A stretch of 64,000 nt of DNA from Pseudomonas chlororaphis (GTDB taxonomy: Bacteria; Pseudomonadota; Gammaproteobacteria; Pseudomonadales; Pseudomonadaceae): positions 49,654 to 113,653 of the forward strand of contig NZ_JSFK01000024.1 of NCBI RefSeq assembly GCF_000783395.1, in the 5' to 3' direction. Within the stretch, counting starts at the first letter, position 1, and every line of letters starts with the position of its first letter. Below are positions 7,983 to 16,145 of the stretch, piece after piece. A model generated the notes under the pieces. That model worked only from the letters and a program-made list of their open reading frames with translations, made no database searches and had not been told where the DNA came from. Both the position numbers and the translations under genes were made by a program.

Positions 7983-9389
7983 ATGGCTCAAGCCAAATCG
8001 AAAACCAGCAGCGCCTTCGACGAAATCGATACGTTCAGCCACCTGTATGACCGTGGTGTCGGGCTGGTCAACGGCAAACCCTCATTCACTGCCGATCAGG
8101 CTGCGGATGAAATCCTGCGCAAAGGCCTGTCGTGGGGCGACAAGAACGCTGACGGCAAGATCGACCTCAGTTACACCTTCCTGACCGAGAAACCGGCGAA
8201 CTACAACGTCAAACTGGGTAACTTCAGCGAGTTCAGCGCCCAGCAAAAGGCCCAGGCCGTGCTGGCCATGCAATCCTGGGCTGACGTCGCAAACGTCACC
8301 TTCACTGAAGGCAAGGGTGGCGACGGCCACATGACCTTCGGCAACTACGATGTCAGCACCGGAGGCGCGGCATTCGCTTACCTGCCGAGCGGCGGCAGCT
8401 ATGACGGCCAGTCGTGGTACCTGATCAACGATCAATACCAGGTCAACAAAACCCCGGACACCAACAACTACGGGCGCCAGACCCTGACCCACGAGATCGG
8501 TCACACCCTTGGCCTGTCGCACCCGGGCGCCTACAACGCCGGTAACGGTAACCCGACCTACAACGACGCCAAGTACGCCGAAGACACACGCGGCTACAGC
8601 CTGATGAGCTACTGGAGCGAAGCCAACACCGAGCAAAACTTCAGCAAGGATGGCAGCGGCGCGTACGCCTCGGCGCCGTTGCTCGACGATATCGTCGCTG
8701 TGCAGAAACTGTATGGCGCCAACTACGCGACCCGCGCCGATGACACCACCTACGGTTTCAATTCCAACGCCGAGCGCGATTTCTACAGCGCCACTTCGGC
8801 GTCTTCCAAAGTGGTGTTCTCGGTGTGGGATGGCGGCGGTCATGACACGCTGGATTTCTCCGGTTTCAGCCAGAACCAGAAGATCAACCTCAATGAAGGC
8901 TCGTTCTCCGATGTTGGCGGTCTGGTGGGCAACGTTTCCATTGCTTACGGTGTAACCGTGGAAAATGCCATCGGCGGTTCAGGCAATGACCTGCTGATCG
9001 GCAACGCCGTAGGCAACGAACTGGTCGGCGGTGCCGGTAATGACATCATTTACGGTGGTGGCGGTGGCGATACCTTGTGGGGTGGTGCAGGTGCAGACAC
9101 TTTTGTGTTCGGTGCTGCCAGCGATTCGACCATGACTGCGCCGGACTGGATCATGGATTTCACCAGCGGTCTGGACAAAATTGATCTGTCTGGGATTGCC
9201 GGGTTCGCCACGGGCGCGGCGTCGCTGAACTTTGTCAGCGGTTTCACCGGGCATGCGGGTGACGCGATCCTGACCTACTTCGCGCAGACCAATCAGACCA
9301 GCCTGATGGTTGACCTGACGGGGCAGGGTTCGGTGGACTTTGCTGTGGGTGTGATTGGGCAGGCGGTGGCGGCTGATATTGTGGCGTGA
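7983..9389 (+). CDS. Serralysin-family (AprA-like) zinc metalloprotease with RTX repeats
   Basis: A 468-residue secreted M10B protease. The zinc site is HEIGHTLGLSH (His170, Glu171, His174, His180), followed by the Met-turn SLMSYW (Met207, Tyr209). The C-terminal beta-roll has calcium-binding GGxGxD-type repeats (about 330-371: GGSGNDLLIG, GGAGNDIIYG, GGAGADTFVFG). The protein lacks a Sec signal and has a hydrophobic C-terminal end, as expected for type I secretion. Unlike the usual aprA-inh-aprDEF arrangement, no inhibitor or ABC exporter gene is next to it, so it must use an exporter encoded elsewhere. It is either a second paralogue or a relocated one. Confidence 0.92.
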   Translation: MAQAKSKTSSAFDEIDTFSHLYDRGVGLVNGKPSFTADQAADEILRKGLSWGDKNADGKIDLSYTFLTEKPANYNVKLGNFSEFSAQQKAQAVLAMQSWADVANVTFTEGKGGDGHMTFGNYDVSTGGAAFAYLPSGGSYDGQSWYLINDQYQVNKTPDTNNYGRQTLTHEIGHTLGLSHPGAYNAGNGNPTYNDAKYAEDTRGYSLMSYWSEANTEQNFSKDGSGAYASAPLLDDIVAVQKLYGANYATRADDTTYGFNSNAERDFYSATSASSKVVFSVWDGGGHDTLDFSGFSQNQKINLNEGSFSDVGGLVGNVSIAYGVTVENAIGGSGNDLLIGNAVGNELVGGAGNDIIYGGGGGDTLWGGAGADTFVFGAASDSTMTAPDWIMDFTSGLDKIDLSGIAGFATGAASLNFVSGFTGHAGDAILTYFAQTNQTSLMVDLTGQGSVDFAVGVIGQAVAADIVA

Positions 9390-9403
9390 TGCCTGAAGAG
9401 CGG

Positions 9404-9724
9404 CCCTCACCCTAACCCTCTCCCAGAGGGAGAGGGGACTGACCGAGTTGTCTGGCGAAATCCATCGACCTGAGAAACCGAGTCGATTATGGATTCAAAG
9501 CCAATCGTTCAAGTCGGTGAATCTCGCCAATATCCACCAATCGGTTCTCTCTCCCAGTGGGAGAGGAGACTGACCGAGTTGTCTGGCGACCTACATCGAC
9601 CTGAAAAATCGGGTCGATTATGGATTCGGAGCCAATCGTTCAAGTCGGTGAATCTCGCCAATATCCCCCAACCCTCTCCCTCTCCCTCTCCCTCTCCCTC
9701 GGGGAGAGGGCTGGGGTGAGGGGC
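9404..9724. repeat. Compound dispersed repeat with an internal 131-bp tandem duplication
   Basis: This is the same family as the 4123-4274 element, with CCCTCACCCTAACCC at the left end and CTGGGGTGAGGGGC at the right end. The inside is duplicated in tandem with a 131-base period (9418-9548 and 9549-9679). Both copies share GACTGACCGAGTTGTCTGGC and CCAATCGTTCAAGTCGGTG. The right side also has a CCCTCT microsatellite-like run (about 9672-9699). It starts 14 bases after the protease stop. Confidence 0.85.
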
Positions 9725-9821
9725 TTTTGATGTTGAGGGGCCGTTCAGCTGTAAACCCAACCCAACCCGCACCAATGGGCTATACCTGAACCGGTCTCTT
9801 CGCCGTATCCAGGAGAACCCC

Positions 9822-10190
9822 ATGAAAAGCCCCGGCCCCAATCCCGTCATTGCCCTCGAACAACTTCCCGGCTGCCTGATAGTTAAATTCCACGGCATCC
9901 AGGTTGCCGCTTCTTCCCACGTCATGATTCTCAACGAAGCCAACTACCCGCCGGTCTATTACGTCCCCCGCGAAGACATCGACGAAAAGTACTTCGCCCG
10001 CACCGACCACACCAGTTATTGCCCGTACAAGGGCGACGCCAATTACTTCAGCTTGCAGGTGCCGGGACATGAGGGCGCGAACGCGGTGTGGACTTACGAA
10101 AATCCGAAAGTGTCAGTGGCACCGATTCGTGATTACGTGGCGTTTTATCCGGATCAGGTGAAGTTTGAGGTGATTAAGGCTGATGCCTGA
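9822..10190 (+). CDS. DUF427 domain-containing protein
   Basis: A 122-residue protein with the DUF427 signature: YYVPREDID..YFARTDHTSYCPYKGDANYFSL, and later WTYENP and DYVAFYPDQV. The family folds as a small beta barrel and its biochemical role is not settled. A ribosome site (CAGGAG) precedes the ATG. It is monocistronic, with a strong hairpin right after the stop that is shared with the convergent transporter gene. Confidence 0.9.
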   Translation: MKSPGPNPVIALEQLPGCLIVKFHGIQVAASSHVMILNEANYPPVYYVPREDIDEKYFARTDHTSYCPYKGDANYFSLQVPGHEGANAVWTYENPKVSVAPIRDYVAFYPDQVKFEVIKADA

Positions 10191-10199
10191 GCAAAAAAA

Positions 10200-10223
10200 C
10201 GGCGAGGGTAAAAGCCCTCGCCG
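10200..10223. terminator. Bidirectional hairpin terminator
   Basis: CGGCGAGGG-TAAAAG-CCCTCGCCG is a perfect nine-base-pair stem, with seven A on the left flank and ATATTTG on the right. It lies between two convergent genes and can serve the minus-strand transporter (T run from the A tract) and probably the DUF427 gene. Confidence 0.8.
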
Positions 10224-10242
10224 ATATTTGTCTGGTTGAGTT

Positions 10243-11865
10243 TCAGTTCTTGTCGAGATCGATATTCTTCGTCTCACGCAAACAGATCATCCCCACCACC
10301 AGGCTCACCCCGGTAATCAACACCGGATACCACAGCCCGTAAAAGATGTCCCCGGTGTACACCACCAACGCGAACGACACCGTCGGCAGGAATCCGCCGA
10401 ACCAGCCGTTGCCGATGTGATATGGCAGCGACATCGAGGTGTAGCGAATGCGCGTCGGGAACAGTTCGACCATCAGCGCTGCCAGCGGGCCGTAGCACAT
10501 CGCCGAGATGATGATCAGCGCTACGATTAGAGCGACGATCATCGGTTTGTTGATCTGCTGAAGATCGGCCTGTTGCGGATAGCCGGCGAGGGTGATCGCG
10601 CCGCGCAGGGCGGCCTCGTCGAAGCCGTCGAGTTTGACGTCGCCAATGCTCACTTGCACAGCGCTGCCAGCCGGGGCGGCGGCGCTGGAGTAGGGCAGGC
10701 CTTGCTTGACCAGGAAGGTTTTGACCTTGTCGCACGGGCTGTCGAATTTGGCTTTGCCCACCGGATCGAACTGGAAGGTGCAAGTTGCCGGATCCGCCAG
10801 TACGGTAATTGGCGCCTGACGGCTGGCCTGATCGATCGCCGGGTTGGCGTAGTGGGCGAGGGATTTGAAGATCGGGAAGTACAGCGCTGTGGCCAGCAGC
10901 AGGCCGAGCATCAGTACCGGTTTACGCCCGACCTTGTCCGACAGCCAGCCGAAAAAGATAAAGAACGGCGCGCCGATGACCACGCTGATGATCAGCAAGG
11001 TGTTGGCCACTGCCGGGTCCATTTTCAGGAACTGGGTGAGGAAGAACAGCACGTAAAACTGCGCCGCGTAGAAGGTCACCGCTTGCCCGGCGTTGATGCT
11101 GAACAGGGCGATCAGCACGACTTTAAGGTTCTCCCATTTGCCGAAGGATTCGCGGATCGGCGCTTTCGAGGTTTTGCCTTCCTCTTTCATTTTCAGGTAC
11201 GCCGGCGATTCGTGCAGGCTCAGGCGGATCCAGGTGGAAATGCCCAGCAGCACGATCGACAACAGGAACGGAATCCGCCAGCCCCAGACTTCAAACTGAT
11301 CGCCGGTGAAATAGCGGCAACCGAGCACCACCAGCAGCGACAGCAACAGGCCGAGGGTGGCGGTGGACTGAATCCAACTGGTGTGGAAGCCGCGTTTGCC
11401 AATCGGCGCGTGCTCGGCCACGTAGGTCGCAGCGCCGCCGTATTCACCGCCGAGCGCCAGGCCCTGCAGCATGCGCAGCACCACCAGAATGATCGGCGCG
11501 GCGATGCCGATGCTGGCGTAGGTCGGCAGCAGGCCGACGCAGAACGTCGCCACGCCCATCAGAATGATCGTTGCCAGAAAGGTGTATTTGCGCCCGATCA
11601 TGTCCCCCAACCGACCGAACACCAGCGCCCCGAACGGCCGCACGATAAACCCTGCGGCGAAGGCCATCAGCGCAAAGATAAACGCCGCGGTGTCGTTGAC
11701 TCCAGCGAAGAACTGCTTGCTGATTACCGCCGCGAGGGCGCCGTAGAGGAAGAAGTCATACCACTCGAACACCGTCCCCAGTGATGAAGCGAAGATGACT
11801 TTGCGTGTATCCGGGCTGGTCTCCGCGCTGCGCACGGCGTCCAGCGGCTGAACGTGTTCTGACAT
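10243..11865 (-). CDS. MHS-family major facilitator transporter (proton symporter)
   Basis: A 540-residue inner-membrane permease of the metabolite:H+ symporter family (KgtP/ProP/ShiA relatives). The family motifs are present: FASSLGTVFEWYDFFLYG in TM1, RPFGALVFGRLGDMIGRKYT in loop 2-3, and LQGLALGGEYGGAATY in TM5. An unusual insert of about 100 residues (from about PAIDQASRQAPITV to QQADLQQINKP) carries two cysteines and probably forms an external loop between late helices. The substrate, likely a carboxylate or betaine, cannot be named. The start at 11865 is chosen because GAGGGATA precedes that ATG. Confidence 0.85.
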   Translation of the reverse strand: MSEHVQPLDAVRSAETSPDTRKVIFASSLGTVFEWYDFFLYGALAAVISKQFFAGVNDTAAFIFALMAFAAGFIVRPFGALVFGRLGDMIGRKYTFLATIILMGVATFCVGLLPTYASIGIAAPIILVVLRMLQGLALGGEYGGAATYVAEHAPIGKRGFHTSWIQSTATLGLLLSLLVVLGCRYFTGDQFEVWGWRIPFLLSIVLLGISTWIRLSLHESPAYLKMKEEGKTSKAPIRESFGKWENLKVVLIALFSINAGQAVTFYAAQFYVLFFLTQFLKMDPAVANTLLIISVVIGAPFFIFFGWLSDKVGRKPVLMLGLLLATALYFPIFKSLAHYANPAIDQASRQAPITVLADPATCTFQFDPVGKAKFDSPCDKVKTFLVKQGLPYSSAAAPAGSAVQVSIGDVKLDGFDEAALRGAITLAGYPQQADLQQINKPMIVALIVALIIISAMCYGPLAALMVELFPTRIRYTSMSLPYHIGNGWFGGFLPTVSFALVVYTGDIFYGLWYPVLITGVSLVVGMICLRETKNIDLDKN

Positions 11866-11951
11866 ATCGGTATCCCTCACAGTGATTGTTTTTGTTGTTC
11901 CACTGGTGTTGCGTGTCCGGGTGATGCGCGATGCCTTGGATGTGATGCAAA

Positions 11952-12049
11952 CCCCTGTGGGAGCGAGCTTGCTCGCGAAGGCGTCCTGTCAGTCAACCTC
12001 TATGTTGAATGTGCTACCGCATTCGCGAGCAGGCTCGCTCCCACAGGGG
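11952..12049. repeat. Inverted pair of REP elements
   Basis: CCCCTGTGGGAGCGAGC TTGCTCGCGAA at 11952-11979 faces its near-complement ending at 12049 (ATTCGCGAGCAGGCTCGCTCCCACAGGGG). Paired, facing REPs form a long cruciform or hairpin. The right-hand copy overlaps the 3' end of the GMC oxidoreductase gene and encodes its C-terminus. Confidence 0.9.
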
Positions 12050-13661
12050 AAGTGGTTACAGGTTTAGCCAAAATGAGTTGAGCAGCCTTCTCGGCAATCA
12101 TCAGCGTAGGCGAACAGGTGTTGCCCGAGGTAATGCGCGGCATGATCGACGCGTCAGCAATGCGCAAACCGGGCACGCCGTGGACGCGCAGTTGCGCATC
12201 GACCACCGCATCGCCGTCATTGCCCATGCGGCAGGTGCCGACCGGGTGGAAAATCGTCGTGCCGATCTTCGCTGCTGCTTGCTGCAATTGTTCTTCACTT
12301 TGCAGGCTGGCGCCGGGCAGGTATTCCACCGGTTTGAAGCCTTGCAGGGCAGGCGCGCTGACGATGCGTCGGGTCAGGCGAATCGCATCCGCCGCGACGC
12401 GCAGATCTTCTGGATGACTGAGATAGTTGGGCTGAATCAGCGGCGCTTCCTGCGGATCCGCCGAACGAATGTCTATGCGTCCCCGACTCTGCGGACGCAA
12501 ATCACACACCGAAGCGGTGAAGGCGGGAAAGCTATGCAGCGGCTCGCCAAAACGCTCCAGCGATAGAGGCTGCACGTGGTACTCAAGATTCGCCGAGGTC
12601 TGCTCCGGCCCCGACCGCGCAAACGCGCCCAACTGACTCGGCGCCATCGACAGCGGCCCGCTACGGTCATACAGATAACGCAGGCCCATGCCCATCTTGC
12701 CCCACACGCTGCCAGCGATCTGGTTGAGCGTGCGGGCGTTTTCCAGTTTGTAGATCAGGCGTAATTGCAGGTGATCCTGCAGGTTGCCGCCGACGCCCGG
12801 CAGCTCATGAATCACGCCGATGCCCAAGCGTTCGAGCAATGGCCGCGGACCAATCCCGGAGCGCTGCAGAATGCTTGGTGATCCAACCGCGCCAGCGCAC
12901 AGGACGATCTCCTTGCGCGCCTTGAACTGTTTGGTCTGACCTTCATGACGCGCACTGACTTTCGAGGCGCGACCGTCCTCCAGCAACACGCGATCCACCT
13001 CAACCCCGGTCAGCACTGTCAGATTGGCCCGGTCGCGCACCGGTTTCAAAAATGCCTTCGCTGCGTTCCAGCGCACCCCGGATTTCTGATTGACCTGGAA
13101 GTAGCCGCAACCCTCGTTGTCGCCCTGATTGAAGTCATCGATGCTGGCGATACCGCTTTGCTCAGCGGCACTGCGGAACGCATCCAGAATCGGCCACGAC
13201 AGGCGCTGTTGTTCGACCCGCCATTCACCCTTGGCACCGTGAAATTCAGCCGCGCCGGCAAAGTGGTTTTCGCTCTGTTTGAACAGCGGCAACACGTCAT
13301 TCCAGGCCCAGCCCGGATTGCCCTCGGCCGCCCAGCCGTCGTAGTCGTTGGCCTGGCCGCGCATGTAGATCATGCCGTTGATGGACGAACAACCGCCCAG
13401 CACTTTACCGCGCGGATAACTCAGCGCGCGGCCATTGAGGCCGGGTTGTTGTTCGGTCTTGAAGCACCAGTCGGTGCGCGGGTTACCGATGCAGAACAGG
13501 TAACCGACAGGAATGTGAATCCACGCATAGTTGTCGCGCCCGCCGGCTTCGAGCAACAGGACGCGCTGCTGCGGATCTGCCGACAGTCGATTGGCCAGCA
13601 AACACCCGGCAGGGCCGGCGCCGACCACGATGTAGTCGTATTCATCGAGGGAAGTCTGCAT
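12000..13661 (-). CDS. GMC-family FAD-dependent oxidoreductase (choline dehydrogenase-like)
   Basis: A 553-residue flavoenzyme of the glucose-methanol-choline family. It has the N-terminal dinucleotide site YIVVGAGPAGCLLANRLS, GMC signature 1 (PRGKVLGGCSSINGMIYMRG), signature 2 (GAVGSPSILQRSGIG) and the C-terminal catalytic HPVGTCRMG followed by IADASIMPRITSGNTCSPTLMIAEKAA. It oxidises an alcohol to an aldehyde; the substrate is unknown. The start at 13661 is preceded by GAGGTCAGGGA; a GTG 36 bases upstream is less likely. The final residues, SPVGASLLANAVAHST, are translated from a REP element. The LysR gene at 13795 is divergent and is its likely regulator. Confidence 0.9.
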   Translation of the reverse strand: MQTSLDEYDYIVVGAGPAGCLLANRLSADPQQRVLLLEAGGRDNYAWIHIPVGYLFCIGNPRTDWCFKTEQQPGLNGRALSYPRGKVLGGCSSINGMIYMRGQANDYDGWAAEGNPGWAWNDVLPLFKQSENHFAGAAEFHGAKGEWRVEQQRLSWPILDAFRSAAEQSGIASIDDFNQGDNEGCGYFQVNQKSGVRWNAAKAFLKPVRDRANLTVLTGVEVDRVLLEDGRASKVSARHEGQTKQFKARKEIVLCAGAVGSPSILQRSGIGPRPLLERLGIGVIHELPGVGGNLQDHLQLRLIYKLENARTLNQIAGSVWGKMGMGLRYLYDRSGPLSMAPSQLGAFARSGPEQTSANLEYHVQPLSLERFGEPLHSFPAFTASVCDLRPQSRGRIDIRSADPQEAPLIQPNYLSHPEDLRVAADAIRLTRRIVSAPALQGFKPVEYLPGASLQSEEQLQQAAAKIGTTIFHPVGTCRMGNDGDAVVDAQLRVHGVPGLRIADASIMPRITSGNTCSPTLMIAEKAAQLILAKPVTTSPVGASLLANAVAHST

Positions 13662-13794
13662 TCCCTGACCTCGCTTTTTGTTTTTATTGTCGGACACTCT
13701 AGTTGTTAGCTTTCGTTAAAAGAATGTTAGTTTTTGCGCAGCCGCTGTGCGTTTTCAAACAGCCTGCATAGACCATAGCCGACAAGGACACGCC

Positions 13795-14700
13795 ATGTTC
13801 GACTGGAACGACCTGCGGTTTTTTCTCGAACTGCAACGCAGCGGCCGCCTGCTCACCGCCGCCCGCCGCCTCAACACCACCCACGCCACCGTCGCCCGCC
13901 ACATCGAAGCCATCGAAAAAAGCCTCGGCACTGCGCTGTTTGTCCAGCACGCCCAAGGCTACGAAATGACCCCGGCGGGTGAAGCGCTGCTTAAACACGC
14001 TGAAGCGATGGAAAACGTTGCGTTGCTGGCGCAGGAAGAGATCACCCAATCCACCGCGCCACTGGGCAAGATTCGTGTCGGCGTCACCGAAGGGCTGGGC
14101 ATCAAGTTTCTCGCCAGCCGCATGATCGGCTTGTTCGAACGCTATCCGGGATTGGAAGTGGAACTGGTCGCCGTGCCGCGCTTCGTCAGCATCCTCAACC
14201 GTGAAGCGGAAATCAGTATTCATCTGGAGCGCCCGGCGGCGGACATGCTGGTTACGCGCAAACTCACGGACTATCGACTCGCGCTCTACGCCAGCCAACG
14301 CTATCTCGATAAAGCCCCGCCATTGCACAGTCGCGAAGACCTCGGGCGGCATGCGTGGATCGGTTATGTCGATGATTTGCTGTTCAGCCAGGAATTGATG
14401 TTTCTCAACAGCTTCTGCCGCAGTCCGCGCGTGGTGTTCCATAGCACCAGCGTCATCGCCCAGCAGGAAGCGGCGCGGTCGGGATTGGGCATTGCGGTGT
14501 TGCCTTGCTACATGGCCGAATCGGATCCCGATCTGGTGCCGTTGCTGCCGGATGAAAGCATCGAGCGCAGTTACTGGATCAGCACGCGGCGCGAGTTGCA
14601 CAAATCGGTGCGGCTGCGGGTGGTCTGGGATTATGTGGTGGGGTTGTGCGAGGCGGAGCAGGGGTTGTTGCTGGGCAGATCGCAGGCCGGCAGCCGTTAA
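13795..14700 (+). CDS. LysR-family transcriptional regulator
   Basis: A 301-residue regulator: an N-terminal HTH (FDWNDLRFFLELQRSGRLLTAARRLNTTHATVARHIEAIEKSLG) and a LysR substrate-binding domain from about residue 90 (LGKIRVGVTEGLGIKF). The start at 13795 follows the ribosome site AAGGA; the open frame extends 16 codons upstream without a better signal. It is divergent from the GMC oxidoreductase gene with a 133-base spacer, so regulation of that gene is a reasonable inference. The inducer is unknown. Confidence 0.88.
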   Translation: MFDWNDLRFFLELQRSGRLLTAARRLNTTHATVARHIEAIEKSLGTALFVQHAQGYEMTPAGEALLKHAEAMENVALLAQEEITQSTAPLGKIRVGVTEGLGIKFLASRMIGLFERYPGLEVELVAVPRFVSILNREAEISIHLERPAADMLVTRKLTDYRLALYASQRYLDKAPPLHSREDLGRHAWIGYVDDLLFSQELMFLNSFCRSPRVVFHSTSVIAQQEAARSGLGIAVLPCYMAESDPDLVPLLPDESIERSYWISTRRELHKSVRLRVVWDYVVGLCEAEQGLLLGRSQAGSR

Positions 14701-14775
14701 TCCTCTTTGACTGTGCTGGTGTTGGCGCCGCTTTTGCTTGAATAGCGCCAAAGCCTTTGGCAATGGAGAGCAGCA

Positions 14776-15246
14776 ATGAGGGAATGGCTTAGCGTTCGCG
14801 ACATCAATGCGGACACCTTGAAGGCCATCAGTGACGGCGTCTTACGCCATGGCCGAGCCTTGTCTGAGGCGCGCGGCGGGCACGCTGAAGCCATCGCCTG
14901 TGCGCTGATGGAGGAGGGAACACTGATCGGCGGCGCTACCGGCAGAACCGAATTCCGGCGTCTGTTTGTCAATTACCTGTGGATCGACGCGCAGTGGCGC
15001 GGAACCGGGCTGGGTACTGAGGCGTTGCACAAGCTTGAGGCGTTAGCGGTTGAAAGGGCGTGCGTGGATGCCTTGATCGAAACGCTGGATGACGACGTCG
15101 CCCGTTGGTACACCCGCTGCGGATACCGATTGATTGCGCACGTGCCTGAGTATTGCGGCCCGTGGAGTCGTCATACGCTGTTGAAAACGCTGGTGACGAC
15201 AGGTGCTCCCACAAGGTTCTTTGGTCGAGGGTATCTGCCGGGTTGA
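14776..15246 (+). CDS. GNAT-family N-acetyltransferase
   Basis: A 156-residue GNAT protein. LFVNYLWIDAQWRGTGLGTEALHKLEALAVERACVDALIETLDDDVARWYTRCGYRLI spans strand 4, the acetyl-CoA loop (RGTGLG) and motif B. The pattern is that of the acetyltransferases close to AAC-like or YpeA-like proteins; the substrate is unknown. The last about 15 residues (TGAPTRFFGRGYLPG) look encoded by a degenerate repeat-like tail and may not be part of the conserved fold. Upstream is the LysR gene and downstream the ars operon. Confidence 0.8.
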   Translation: MREWLSVRDINADTLKAISDGVLRHGRALSEARGGHAEAIACALMEEGTLIGGATGRTEFRRLFVNYLWIDAQWRGTGLGTEALHKLEALAVERACVDALIETLDDDVARWYTRCGYRLIAHVPEYCGPWSRHTLLKTLVTTGAPTRFFGRGYLPG

Positions 15247-15250
15247 TTTA

Positions 15251-15268
15251 TATATGGATATCCGTATA
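15251..15268. promoter_or_regulatory. Candidate ArsR operator
   Basis: TATATGGATATCCGTATA is an 18-base dyad, with only one pair of arm positions breaking symmetry, 31 bases upstream of the arsR ATG. ArsR/SmtB repressors bind AT-rich dyads overlapping their own promoter. This operator is inferred from position and symmetry. Confidence 0.5.
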
Positions 15269-15299
15269 TTCGATTTTCCGTATGTATTGAGCCTGTTCC

Positions 15300-15647
15300 A
15301 TGATCACCCCCACCGAAGTCTTCAAGAGCCTCGCCGACGAAACCCGCGTCCGCGCCATGCTGCTCATCGCCGATCAAGGTGAACTCTGCGTCTGCGAGCT
15401 GATGTGCGCACTCGGCGACAGCCAACCGAAAATCAGCCGCCACCTCGCGCAACTGCGCAGCAATGGCTTGCTGCTTGATCGCCGTCAGGGGCAATGGGTC
15501 TATTACCGCCTCAACCCTGATCTTCCTGCGTGGGTACGCGAAATCCTGCAAGTGACGTCAAAAGCCAACACCGATTGGCTCAAGGACAACGCCGCGCGCC
15601 TGCAGAACATGGATGGTCGTCCCGTCCGTGAAACCGCCTGCTGCTGA
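15300..15647 (+). CDS. arsR: ArsR-family metalloregulatory repressor
   Basis: A 115-residue winged-helix repressor of the ArsR/SmtB family. The As(III) site ELCVCELM (Cys30, Cys32) lies at the start of the DNA-recognition region (CALGDSQPKISRHLAQLRSNGLLLDRRQGQWVYYRL). Arsenite binding would release it from DNA and open transcription of the downstream arsC and arsH. It also ends in a Cys-Cys pair (ETACC). It is 15 bases upstream of arsC on the same strand, so the three genes probably form one transcript. Confidence 0.93.
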   Translation: MITPTEVFKSLADETRVRAMLLIADQGELCVCELMCALGDSQPKISRHLAQLRSNGLLLDRRQGQWVYYRLNPDLPAWVREILQVTSKANTDWLKDNAARLQNMDGRPVRETACC

Positions 15648-15662
15648 GGAAGCAAGAAAACC

Positions 15663-16133
15663 ATGCGAATTCTGTTTATGTGCACGGCCAACAGCTGCCG
15701 CAGCATCCTGTCCGAAGCCATGTTCAATCATCTGGCGCGCCCCGGATTCGAGGCCGTGAGTTCCGGAAGTTTCCCCAAGGGCCAAGTGTTGCCGCGCAGC
15801 CTGTCGACGCTGCAACAGGCCGGCATTGCCATCGATGGCCTGTACAGCAAAGGCAATGACGCGTTCGAAGACAATCCGCCAGACATTGTCATCACCGTCT
15901 GCGACAAGGCCGCCGGTGAGAGCTGCCCGGTGTACTTCGGCCCCGCGCTCAAAGCCCATTGGGGCCTCGCAGATCCCTCGGATGTGATCGGCGACGATGC
16001 CGCCGTGGACGCGGCGTTTGCTGCCACGCTAGCGATCATCGAGCGGCGCTGCGCGACCTTCCTCGGCCTGCCATTTAAAGCACTCAGCCGCGCTGATCTC
16101 CAGCGTGAGCTGGATCGTATCGGCTCTCTCTGA
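15663..16133 (+). CDS. arsC: Arsenate reductase, low-molecular-weight phosphatase type
   Basis: A 156-residue arsenate reductase that turns arsenate into arsenite. The P-loop CTANSCR (Cys7 to Arg13, the CX5R phosphatase signature) and the distal redox cysteines in VCDKAAGESCPVYFGP fit the thioredoxin-linked class. Its product, arsenite, normally must be exported, yet no arsB or acr3 gene is in this operon. It lies 12 bases upstream of arsH with a good ribosome site (CTGGAGG). Confidence 0.93.
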   Translation: MRILFMCTANSCRSILSEAMFNHLARPGFEAVSSGSFPKGQVLPRSLSTLQQAGIAIDGLYSKGNDAFEDNPPDIVITVCDKAAGESCPVYFGPALKAHWGLADPSDVIGDDAAVDAAFAATLAIIERRCATFLGLPFKALSRADLQRELDRIGSL

Positions 16134-16145
16134 GCTGGAGGACAT

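Noticed and set aside
9489..9719. Frames within the 9404-9724 repeat
   Set aside because: They translate the tandem repeat (SPSPSPSP type) and are not genes.
10573..11784. 403-codon plus-strand frame opposite the MHS transporter
   Set aside because: Antisense shadow, His/Gln/Arg-rich, no ribosome site.
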